Shown here one piece after another: positions 11,502 through 20,600 of a stretch of DNA of 31,904 bases. The position numbers and the translations under genes were made by a program. This DNA is from Gonium pectorale (lineage: Eukaryota; Chlorophyta; Chlorophyceae; Chlamydomonadales; Volvocaceae), in contig LSYV01000059.1 in the NCBI GenBank assembly GCA_001584585.1, forward strand, positions 96,665 through 128,568. The letters run 5' to 3'. Positions within the stretch are counted from its first letter, which is position 1, and every line of letters starts with the position of its first letter. The notes under the pieces are model-generated. The model did no database searches. It saw only the letters and a program-made list of their open reading frames with translations, and was not told the DNA's origin.

Positions 11502-11899
11502 CCTGGAAGCTGGCGGGAGCCAATACCGTGCGCGCGGAAACTCCGCACCAACGGCGCAGCGTCGAGCCGTTGTCGACCGCTCAGCTGAGCACCAGCTGCC
11601 AGACGCCAACAAAGCAGCGCATGTCGGGTTGTAGACATGGCGCCGTCAAACTAGCGCCCGAGTGAGCCGCCGCATGTGGCACCGCGCGCCAGTCCGGAGC
11701 AACACCCATTTCGCTTGCCACATACGTACCCCGCCAGCGCCCCTCGCGTCGCCCCAATCAACCCGGAGGGCCCGGCCCGGCCCTCCCAGCCGGAGCGCCA
11801 TTACGCGTCCATGCGGCTCCTGTCCACACTCCCGTCACGCACTACCCCGGCCCTGGGCCCCAGCATGCCCGCGTCTCCCCTCCCCGCTCTCCGCGCGCG

Positions 11900-12939
11900 C
11901 GCCGCAGCGCTCGGTGGCTTAGTGCGCGCGAGTCGCGGCGGGGGCTCCGCGATTCAACCATTACTGAGGTTCGATTTATAAAAAAGGAAAGGAGAAGCTG
12001 ACCACCAGGACAAGAGAGAAACAGACCGAAAGGACCCGAGGAGCACAGGCAGCAAACCACCCCCCTCCCCTCCCCCCCCTTGACCGTCCAGATCTCCGAC
12101 CGGTGCTGATGTCGGCGCCGCGCGGGCAAAGTGTAATCAACACGGCCCAAACGTTCACACTACAGACCGAACCCGAACGATGATGGCCCGTCCGCCCATC
12201 CCATTCTCAGCTCGCCCGCCCCTCCCCGCCCCACGTATGTTGACACGGTGGGTCCCTAAAAAACTGATTGTGCACAAGCACCGTACTACCAATCACGGGT
12301 CGACTGCCATGGCGCCCAGTTCGCTGCTGTATCGGTATCAAGTAGAACGATGCAAAGCGAGCCTCCGACGAACAGCACCGCGGCGGCCTGCTGCACGCTG
12401 CCTCCATCCCCCACAGCCCACCCATCCAGGTCTCGGAACCGGCGCTTCAAGCGGGGCAGGGGCACCCCCAGCAAGCACTGCGAGCCAACCGCTCTCGTCG
12501 CGGCCGCACACGGGCACAGCCGCCTGACAGTATACCCGCCCGGCTCTCCTTTCTTCCATCCGCCTCGCCGCCTCACACCAACGTTTTTGTTGGTGGGTGT
12601 TGCGGAGCGTTGCGTTTCTGGGTGCTTTAAGGTACTGTGCCCTTGTTGGGGCAGGTGCCGTCTGCCTCTCTGTTTTCGGCGAGTCGCCACGCGCTGGGTT
12701 CACTAACACCTAGTAGTGATGGGTACCCCTTGCACTCCCGCAAATAATGAACACGAACATCCAAGAGGAGCCGGAGGCCTGGGACCAGGTCCGGGTTCGG
12801 GTTGCGGGCTTCTGCTACCTACTGAACGGATGCGTGGGTGGTGCCAGATGGGTGGGCAGCGGTGCGCCCAGCGCCTACGCTTGCCCCCTTGTGGAGTGGT
12901 TGGGCTGTTATGCAATCTGCAACCAGTGCGTCGCCGCGC
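11900..12939. other. Region without a supported gene
   Basis: GC-rich sequence between the duplicated Rieske segment and the duplicated block around the gap. A TATA-like TTATAAAAAA lies at 11976-11985 on the plus strand, with a 115-codon Pro/Arg-rich open frame starting about 200 bp later (12180-12527). The frame has no recognisable domain and biased composition, so it is not called. Minus-strand frames over 12286-12709 are equally unconvincing. Confidence 0.4.
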
Positions 12940-13391
12940 GATGTGCAGAGTTCGTACGCGCTCGTACCGGTAGTCAAAGTTGCCCGTGTCTGAAGTCGGT
13001 GTGTGGGGGGCGATGCCACCCAGCTGCAGTGCTGTGCTGTCTTGCCGGGCCCGTCGTTGGTATAGTGGGCTTGAGACTGGAGACACGGTGCCGTCGCCAT
13101 GAATCGGAGCAAACGCGTAACGCCATTGTCGCACGGATGGCGAGGATGGCCGTGAGGATGGCGCTGTCGCCGGTCGGTGGGGCTGGTGGGGTGGCGTATG
13201 GGCGGGTGTGAGGTGAGGCGTAAAAGCAAGAGAAGTGAGCTGTCACACCACACGGGTGGTCGCACCACACCGTGGCCGACAGCCGACTAGGGGCACCTCA
13301 ACCCCGACGCGGCAGTCAGCGTGTCGTACAGCTACGCACCAGGAGTCCCAACAGCCGCTCCTAGCGCTACGGGATACCGATCCTGCCATCT
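12940..13391. repeat. Duplicated block, copy 1 (left of the gap)
   Basis: This 452-bp block is nearly identical to 13412-13864 and abuts the N run. I see only about three differences: a one-base length change in a G run, C/T near 13304/13777, and C/T near 13379/13851. Near-identity on both sides of a gap is the usual sign of an unresolved tandem repeat or two haplotypes placed in series. Open frames here repeat in both copies and show no domain. Confidence 0.9.
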
Positions 13392-13411
13392 NNNNNNNNN
13401 NNNNNNNNNNN
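13392..13411. other. Assembly gap (20 N)
   Basis: Twenty consecutive N. The flanking sequence on the right restarts inside the block already present on the left, so the gap size is probably arbitrary and the order here is not reliable. Confidence 0.99.
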
Positions 13412-13864
13412 GATGTGCAGAGTTCGTACGCGCTCGTACCGGTAGTCAAAGTTGCCCGTGTCTGAAGTCGGTGTGTGGGGGGGCGATGCCACCCAGCTGC
13501 AGTGCTGTGCTGTCTTGCCGGGCCCGTCGTTGGTATAGTGGGCTTGAGACTGGAGACACGGTGCCGTCGCCATGAATCGGAGCAAACGCGTAACGCCATT
13601 GTCGCACGGATGGCGAGGATGGCCGTGAGGATGGCGCTGTCGCCGGTCGGTGGGGCTGGTGGGGTGGCGTATGGGCGGGTGTGAGGTGAGGCGTAAAAGC
13701 AAGAGAAGTGAGCTGTCACACCACACGGGTGGTCGCACCACACCGTGGCCGACAGCCGACTAGGGGCACCTCAACCCTGACGCGGCAGTCAGCGTGTCGT
13801 ACAGCTACGCACCAGGAGTCCCAACAGCCGCTCCTAGCGCTACGGGATACTGATCCTGCCATCT
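13412..13864. repeat. Duplicated block, copy 2 (right of the gap)
   Basis: Second copy of the 452-bp block. Unlike copy 1 it continues past its 3' end into the loop and right arm of a foldback, so copy 1 is truncated at the gap. Confidence 0.9.
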
Positions 13865-13988
13865 CCATAACGCTAGGAGCGGCTGTTGGGACTCCTGGTG
13901 CGTAGCTGTACGACACACTGACTGCCGCGTCGGGGTTGAGGTGCCCCTAGTCGGCTGTTGGCCACAGTGTGGTGCGACCACCCCGTGT
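13723..13988. repeat. Foldback with ~117-bp arms
   Basis: Left arm 13723-13839 and right arm 13871-13988 are near-perfect reverse complements, separated by a 31-base loop. Arm differences are only a few bases. Such structures are typical of foldback/MITE-like elements or of recent inverted duplication. No coding capacity is supported. The following 700 bp (14000-14750) holds no gene I can support; it contains a T9 run at 14141-14149 and a small AAGCTTCC/GGAAGCTT-like palindrome around 14360-14378. Confidence 0.9.
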
Positions 13989-14756
13989 TCTTCCCCATTC
14001 CCGGCGATACCGCGCCGTGCATGCAGTATGTCGTGACAGGACGTAACTGGCGTTTCCCATCTTGCAGGCATGACTTTTTGGGCGGAGCCCGCGCCGCGAA
14101 GCGGCATTGGGGGGGCGGAGGAATGCGACGATCAGGCGTTTTTTTTTCTGTGGAAAGGTTACAGGCGGAGAGGCGAGAAAGGGCGCAGACAACGGGAGGG
14201 ACATGCAGCCCTCCCGTGGTGAGAACCACCGAAACCCTGCCCTAACTACATCGCACCACGGCGGCCAAGACCAAACACCGACGGCACACACAAGAAGAGA
14301 AGAAACCCTGCACCTAAAGACCACATAACAGGAAGGCAGAAAGACGACAAGTAGGGGGAAAAGCTTCCTTGAAGCTTGGAAAAGGGCGGAGCCCCGTGAG
14401 TATTGGGGATTTAGGTCATGAAGGGTTGGAGCGTGTATGTGTACCGTAGCGGATGCATGGGCAGGGGCAACCGGTATAGACCCGCACCCGCACACACCCG
14501 CCCTACGGGGTAGGGGAGCGAGAAAGAAATCTGCAGAGAAAGAGGGGGCCTGCAACTACGGTCATACACGCCCGAACGCATCAACGCGTCATGAACCCCA
14601 GTGTTTGTCCGCAAACGGGCACCAACGTTCGTTAGAGAAGGCCCGCTTGGCTTGTGCGGGTTTAGTCAGAACCGTGCCGGGTCCATGAGTTGACATAGTT
14701 GCGAGAATTGTGAGCGCCAGCAAGCAACTCAGAGACCGGGCGCATAGCAGCTGTAT

Positions 14757-15575
14757 GTGCATATCTCACGGTTTAGTCGTGGCTATTTCCCGGCGCAGTT
14801 GGTATTGTTTGGGTGGCCAATGCTGACCAGCCAATGGACGCCTTGGGTTTGGTGGCACCATCCACAAGGACCTAACCAACCACTCCTCATCAGCTTGGGT
14901 CTTTCAAATCGGGACGCTCAACAATGCTGTTACGACCTGCACCACCAAGCCGTACACGCCCTGAACGACATTGTCTACCTAAGTCGGCAGCTGGAACGTG
15001 AGCGGTTTTCCCAATCTGACAACCCTGCTCGCTGGGACGCAAATCAAAGTCTCCCACCTAGGTGAGCCTTAACACTGCGGTGGCAGGCGGTGTACAGGAC
15101 TCTGACACCAGAGTCCTCACCACAGCCTGCCCCCTTAACACATGCCTCGGTGCACGACCGGGCGTAACATTGTAATTATGATTGTTAGGTGGTGGCCCTG
15201 GCTGCCGACCTCACCTACCTAAGGTCGACCTTCCCATGGCTCTGGCATCAGGTCGAGTGGGAGCCCAAGCACAATGAAGGGTTCTGGCAGCTGGCTGTTG
15301 ATGGGGTTCCAATGCCGGGTAATTCGCACTTGCCAACCATGCCGCATGAGCGGTGTGCCTGTGGGGCCATAGAGGCTGAGGCCTCCCCATGCATGCACCA
15401 TTTCTGGGCCTGACCCATAGCCGCTGAGTTGCCTTCTGTAGAGGGGCAAAAGAGGAAGCACGCGCCCTTACAATACCCAACCACCGGCAGGCTGACTACT
15501 AGTTGGGGCCTACTTGTCACTCATGGGCCACTGCCCAAGAGCAAGACGAGCACAAAACAAGTGCTGCAACGCTAA
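14757..15575 (+). pseudogene. Decayed retroelement-like ORF (non-LTR C-terminal type)
   Basis: One frame reads through about 270 codons with four stops: TGA 15063, TAA and TAG just before 15189, and TGA 15411. Recognisable text includes DLHHQAVHALNDIVYLSRQL, LRSTFPWLWHQVEW, GFWQLAVDGVPMPG and a zinc-ligand-like cluster RCACG...CMHHFWA, followed by TGA and then PIAAELPSVEG. C-x-C...HHFWxC is the style of the Cys/His cluster near the C terminus of many algal LINE-type elements, and the TGA sits exactly where the final Cys is expected. A 3' flank (15500-15680) is repeated inverted at 23575-23760. Family assignment is an inference; the decay is directly visible. An alternative intron at 15062-15188 has good splice signals but breaks frame. 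Confidence 0.45.
15468..15472 (-). promoter_or_regulatory. TGTAA poly(A) signal for the lysine-rich gene
   Basis: TGTAA on the minus strand about 310 bp past the stop at 15783. It is the nearest such signal downstream. Confidence 0.35.
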
Positions 15576-15680
15576 ACACCCGAGATCTGCAAGGCAATCA
15601 CAACAGCACCATACACCATACATCACAAGGACTTGAAATATGTACACACATACACCAAACGAATATGACAGCTGTCGTGC
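15500..15680 (+). repeat. Dispersed repeat, copy 1
   Basis: Matches minus-strand 23760-23575, roughly 75-80% by eye. Shared landmarks are GGGGCCTACTTGTC, CTCATGGGCCACTGCCCAAG and CAATCACAACAGC. It is the 3' part of the retroelement-like remnant. Confidence 0.8.
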
Positions 15681-15782
15681 ACGCTGACAGTTCACTGAAC
15701 GGGCCTGCTGATTCCTCTGAAGACCTACTTAGTGGGAACCTTCTTCATCGACACCTTCTTCGTGGGCACCTTCATCGGGCAC

Positions 15783-16095
15783 CTACTTTACCGGAACCTT
15801 CTTGCTCGACCCCTTCTTCGTCGACACCTTCTTGGTCTGCACCTTCTTGGTCTGCGCCTTCTTGGTCTGCGCCTTCTTGGTCTGCACCTTCTTGGTCTGC
15901 ACCTTCTTCTCCTGCTCTTCCTCCTTCTGCTCCTGCTCCTCGTTCTGCTTCTTCCTCTTGCTTGATGTGTTGGGCAAGCTTCCGCCGTAGCGTGGGTCGT
16001 AAGGTTTCTTAGGATTGTAAGTGTCTTTCCGTTGGCGTATGTCTAATGTCTGTACGTCTTCGCTCGGTTACTTTTTGCACTGTCTTACCGCTCAT
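15783..16095 (-). CDS. Small lysine-rich protein with VQTKK repeats
   Basis: Proposed model: exon 1 is 16095-16089 (ATGAGCG), intron 16088-16025 (GTAAGA...AAAG), exon 2 is 16024-15783, giving 82 residues. The product starts MSDTYNPKKPYDPRYGG, has a Glu/Gln/Lys stretch, then five or six V/A-QTKK pentapeptides and a basic tail ending KKVPVK before TAG. A TATA-like CTATATAT lies about 65 bp upstream of the ATG. The long basic repeat suggests nucleic-acid or polyanion binding; nothing more specific can be said. An alternative acceptor at 16043/16042 adds six residues. The 7-nt exon and 64-nt intron are unusually short, so the start is uncertain, while the exon-2 frame is well supported by composition. 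Confidence 0.5.
15825..15910. repeat. 15-bp tandem repeat within the lysine-rich gene
   Basis: Five to six copies of ACCTTCTTGGTCTGC with C/G variation at one site. All frames stay open through the array on both strands, which explains the competing Leu-rich and Ser/Trp/Pro-rich frames on the plus strand. Confidence 0.9.
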
Positions 16096-16157
16096 TTTGC
16101 GATGTGTTAGGAATTGTTGTGTTGTGGGTTGTGGGTAGTGTTGAGAAAAAAATTGGG

Positions 16158-16165
16158 ATATATAG
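16158..16165 (-). promoter_or_regulatory. TATA-like box for the lysine-rich gene
   Basis: Minus-strand CTATATAT about 65 bp before the proposed ATG at 16095. It is followed by an AT-rich leader, which stands out from the GC-rich surroundings. Confidence 0.4.
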
Positions 16166-16169
16166 TACA

Positions 16170-17049
16170 TGCGCGGAACTTTCCGGAACGGCACGGAAGC
16201 GTACGACAGGGAGCGCGCAAGGCGGAGCAGCAGCTGGTCAGCGTCATCGTAGACGAACACGGCGAAGATGCCGTCGAGGGTGGCGGTGAGGGGCGCCCGG
16301 GTCATAACGCCTCCATTTTCTCGCGCTTACTGCCTTTGCCGGGACGGGCGTGGTCCAAATTGACCTACACATGCTTCCATTAGAAGACCAGAGTGTTGAA
16401 GTCCTTGGAGCAAAAGCCGCAGTGCAGCTGCACCACCATGCACTCCACTATTTTTGCAGGGCCCCGCAGGTTAGACGCGACACAGCGGCCGGACTTGCCG
16501 CTGTGCAAAAGAACTCCTCGATCTGCTTGTATTTCCGTTCTAGCATTTTTCCCCGTCATGACGCGGTTGCAACCCGTCGCGGCAACGAGGCCAACGACCC
16601 AAATTTGTCCTCTGTTCCCACCGGTGGTCGTCCCCTTCACCGTGCCGTCCCCTGTGCAGCCCTCCATTGTGGAGGTGGGTTGGGGGTGGGTGCAGGGCAG
16701 GCGTTTGTCCTCGGGGGGTTGGCCTCGGATGGCGGCCTCGGTTACCAGCGCTTTTGATTCAATCGCTTAGACGCATGGGCAAGCCCTACACGTGCAGCGC
16801 CGCAGCGGGGGCCAGAATCGTGACCCCCTTTCAGCCGCGCCTTGCTTGGACGTGCGCGTGTGCACCTGAGACGAACCAAATGCAGCCTCAGAAGGCTCAG
16901 TCGGCCGTTTCACCGCTGCCGGCTCGTGGGATGCACGCGGTCCTGACCAGGCTTGTGTGACCCATAAAGCGCTGCATGATCCATGGGAAACTGACCCACG
17001 GGTCGGCTGCTGTGACTGGCGCCCCCCACAGGTGGAGGCCGCTGGTGCC
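16170..17049. other. Region without a supported gene
   Basis: Several overlapping frames exist on both strands (for example 16380-16667 minus, containing a CGFC pair) but none has a recognisable domain, start context and splice signals together. It may hold remnants of a mobile element; this is not established. Confidence 0.35.
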
Positions 17050-17440
17050 CAGCCATGTTGCTTTGCAGCCCCCGTGGCCTGTCTGCCGCGTGCGTGCTTG
17101 CCGTCACACGCCAGGGTGCTGAGGGGGCCCGCTGTGTCTTGGCACCTTGCTGCCACCATGCATGCCGCCCGGCAGCCTCCGCGACCTGCAGGCCGCCTGC
17201 CTGCTCTTGCGAACCATACTGGGGTGCTGCCAGGCGCCGCCGGATGCTTGCACGGTCTCGGCGCCTGCCTGCTGCTCGCTGCAGCCCTGCCGCCCGGCAG
17301 CCCCTGTGACCTGCCGGCCGCCTGCCTGCTTGCGCGTCACACCCCTGGCTGGGCGCCCCCGGGTGCCCACCATGTCTAGGCGCCTGCTGCTCGTTGCAAC
17401 CCTACCTGCTGCCCAGCTGCCCCTGTGACCTGCAGGCCAC
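17050..17440. repeat. ~120-bp imperfect tandem repeat
   Basis: Four diverged units share a core like GCAGCCCCTGTGACCTG followed by CCGCCTGCCTGC. Cores sit near 17064, 17173, 17298 and 17418 (spacing about 110-125). A weaker echo (ATGTCTGGGCGCTGG) occurs at 17535. The array is C/T/G-rich and lies upstream of the Rieske gene. Confidence 0.7.
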
Positions 17441-17634
17441 ACCACCAATCACATGCGGCAACCGCCACCGTGCGTCTAGCCTGTCCACTTAAGAGCCCAA
17501 AACCTTTCGAGATAGGTAACCTTAGCAAAACACGATGTCTGGGCGCTGGTTGCTAGCCCCTCTAGTGCCTTCACTCCAGCGTCAGCAGCCAGAAACCACA
17601 GTACACCAGCCAACCATCAGTTGGCCATACCCTC

Positions 17635-17655
17635 CTTAACCCTAAACCCTAACCC
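17635..17655. repeat. Short interstitial telomere-like tract
   Basis: The sequence CTTAACCCTAAACCCTAACCC contains two to three CCCTAA(A) units on the plus strand. Plant- and Volvox-type telomeres use CCCTAAA. It lies 25 bp before the first supported exon of the Rieske gene. Confidence 0.6.
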
Positions 17656-17680
17656 ATGGGGCCAGAACGAACTGACACAG

Positions 17681-20600
17681 CGCTTCCCACGGCTGGACGC
17701 CGACGTCGAGGCGGACGTGGTGGTGGTGGGCGCGGGCCTGGCGGGGCTGGGCACCGCCTACCGCCTAGCCAAAGCGAGTGAGGGCCGGCGGGGCCTGGGC
17801 TCCTGGCTTGAGGGCGCGGCTGGCGGAGTGTGGTTTCTTACCTCACCGTCTTGCCGGTTCCTAATGCATGTTGCAGCCACCAGAGTGCGATCGTGTTGTG
17901 GGGCCATATGCGCCCGGAGCCCGGCGCTTCCGCGGCACTGCTGCCCTCAAGCGCTGCGTGTCACGAATGACGCCCTGCGCGTGGCACGCAGCTCCCCGGC
18001 GACTCGTCGCGCCCTCCTCCTCCTCCTCCTCCCATCTCCCTCCCCCATTGCCCCCCACCCCTGCGCCCCCCCTGCCGCCTGCCCCGACCCCATGCGCTAC
18101 CCGCAGGCAAGAGGGTGGTGGTGCTCGAGTCCCGGCTGGTGGGGTGCGGCACCGCGGGGCGCCGAATGGGCCTCATCAGCCCCTGGAGCGAAGGTGGGCG
18201 GCTGGGGGCGGGGCGGGAGGGTGGGGGATATAAGGCTGGCGCCAAACTATGACTCGAGAAGGGGACGCGGCCACTTGACAAAGTCGGTTACGCGAACAAT
18301 CTGTCGCTGATGGCGCGGCCGGCTGGGGCGTACGCTTGGGCGCGTGGGCTATATGTGAGGACCACTCAGCTGGGTGCGTGCCCTGTGCGGGTGAACCACA
18401 TGGCGCCTCACCGGCACCTGCACGCAGGCACCAACGCCAGCTAGCACACGCGCAGTGCTGCCAGTGCTGCCAGTGCTGCCGCCTTCTTACCCGACAAGTA
18501 CACAACCGGCATTTTGCAGCGTCCTCTATTTTGCTGTACCAGCCGCCACGGCGGCATGCGGACGCCGCCAGGGCTCGGCGCGTGTGATGAGGACTGAGTG
18601 ATAAGCTCCGGTCTCCGCCGTGTGGGCCGAGGCTGGCGCAGCGCTTGGGGGCGTAGCTCGCCGCCTGGCGCTTTCCTATCAGACCCCTCCCCGGCGATCG
18701 GGCCTTGCTGCCTGACGGGTCCCCCTCCCGTGTGCACGGCGCCGCGCCGTACGACACACTCGCGCCCCGGGCCCTTTCCTGGTCCATGCCCTGCACATGC
18801 TTGCGAGCACATTCCCTCGTCGTAAGCGCCGCTCACACAAGTAGCGCCCGCTAGCTTCCCCACTCCACTAACCCACCCACCCACCCACCCGCCGGCCCAC
18901 CCACCCAACCACCCAACTAAGGTACTCATCCGTCCAAGCAGTCACGTTTCGAGAACTGGAGCGCGCGGTGGGGCTGGAGCGCACGCGCCAGGTGGCGGCG
19001 GCGCAGGCGGCCGCGGCCAGCTTCGTGGAGGCGGTGGTGTACGAAGAGCGCATTGAGTGCGGGTTGGCGCGGCTGGAGGGCGCGGTAGTGGTGGAGGTGG
19101 GGGTCGATGTGGCGGCCGCCGACGCCGCGTCTAAGGAGATGCGGGAGGTGGGTGGAGGTGGGGGTCGCCGGTCTGTACGCATTTCTTGGCAACTTGCAAA
19201 GAATATATGTACATGAGTGCAGGGCGTTCGCCTCCTGTACGTGGCCTCGTCAGCTTCCTCTCTTGTGCAGCCTCCGCTTCGTCCCCTCATGTGCAGCCTC
19301 CGCTTCGTCCCCTCCCCCCTCCTCGCCTTCCCGCTCAGGAGCTGGCCGCCTGCTGCCGCGCCGGTCTGGACGGCCCGCGCAGCGAGTGGCAGCAGCGGGC
19401 GGGCGACGCGGGGTGCGGCCAGGGCCGGCAGCAGCAGCCGCAGCGGAGCCCGGCCAACGGGGCGGCCGAGGGCGAGTGCGTCGTGAGCGGCCCGTCGGGG
19501 GGTGTCGTCAAGACCATGCATGGCCCCGTGGGCCGGGCGAGGTGGGGACCGTGAGGCGGGCACGGCCACGGATCGGATCGGCGGGGGATGCGCTCGCTGG
19601 CCGCCGCGCGCGACACGTCACTACCATCACTGCGCGTTAACGCGACATAGCACACAAATTGCTGGCCCCTCCCTCCCTCTGCGCGTCACCCGCCCCGCCT
19701 GACACGCACGCAGCCTGGCGGTGGTCCTGGCCACGCACAGCCCCATCAACCGCAACCAGCTGGCCATCCACGACCGCCAGCTGCCCAAGAGGGTGTACAC
19801 GGTCGGCATCCAGGTGCGCGGGGGCGGCTGGGGCGCTGTGGGGCATACGCTGGGGGTTTGGGCTTAAGGGTGCCGGAAAACAGTCCCCGGACTCGCAGGC
19901 AAGCCCCGAGGTGGCATAGCTGGGTTGCTTGCAGCACTGCCGCTTGGCCGTCAAGGGATTGCTTGCCGGTGGGTGCTCCTTGGCACATGCCCCGTGCTTC
20001 CGTCCGCCGTTCCCCTTGCCCTTCCACATCGCCCTCCCGCCTCGCTTACACTCCTCGGATTTGCCCCGAGGGCAGGTCCCCGAGGGCGCCGTGCCGCCCC
20101 ACTTCGCGCACATGACCGCCTTGCCATCGCCTGCCGGCGCCGGCTGGCCGTGGCCCCTCTTCGCTGCCGCCGCCGTGACGGCGCCGCTGGTGGGCGGCGC
20201 CAGCGGCGGCGGCCGCCGCTCGCCGGCGTCCACACGACTGGCGCCGCTGCCGCCGCACCGGTTGGTGTCCGGGGAGGGCGGCGGCGGTGCGGGCGGCAGC
20301 TACGAGTCCAACAAGCAGCTGCTGCTGGTGCGGGGAGCCCTGCACCACCACGGACACGACGAGAAGCAGTGAATCTTGAGGGTGTTTGTGGTGTGTTGGA
20401 GGGGAATCATTTCATGCGCGTGTTTGTATGGGTACGGGGGTTTGAGGGGGGTATATTGTGCGCGAGCACACCGGTGCTGCAGCCAGTCGGGCCCACGACC
20501 TATCCCCTCGCACTGCAAGGTGGCATCTCATCGCGCTGCGTCCTGCAGGTGTCACATAGCATACACGCACGCGTGCGTGCGTGAATGCTTGCTCGCACGC

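Larger units (their letters stand above)
10340..11900 (-). repeat. Inverted partial duplicate of the 3' end of the Rieske oxidoreductase gene
   Basis: Read on the minus strand this segment matches plus-strand 22300-23540 in order: last-intron sequence, last exon, 3' UTR. Matching landmarks include 11672-11653 with 22541-22562, 11640-11573 with 22755-22830, the exon 10930-10826 with 22954-23056, and 10600-10560 with 23291-23335. The flanks look roughly 75-80% alike by eye, while the exon is almost unchanged. Intron sequence is included, so this is a DNA-level duplication and not a processed retrocopy. A 550-bp insertion interrupts it. Boundaries are approximate. Confidence 0.85.

Noticed and set aside
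10324..11634. 436-codon plus-strand frame
   Set aside because: It crosses the inverted Rieske exon and the inserted palindrome element, so it is a composite with no recognisable domain.
12180..12527. 115-codon plus-strand frame with a TATA-like box ~200 bp upstream
   Set aside because: Pro/Arg/Ala-rich with no domain, poor agreement with codon use of the supported exons, and overlapping equally long frames on the other strand.
15062..15188. Intron in the retroelement-like ORF (AG|GTGAGC to TTGTTAG)
   Set aside because: Splice signals look good, but joining changes the frame of the downstream segment; multiple stops on both sides fit simple decay better.
15503..16012. 169-codon plus-strand frame with PSWSA repeats
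   Set aside because: The repeat is open in every frame because its unit is 15 bp; the minus-strand lysine-rich reading has better start, splice and promoter context.
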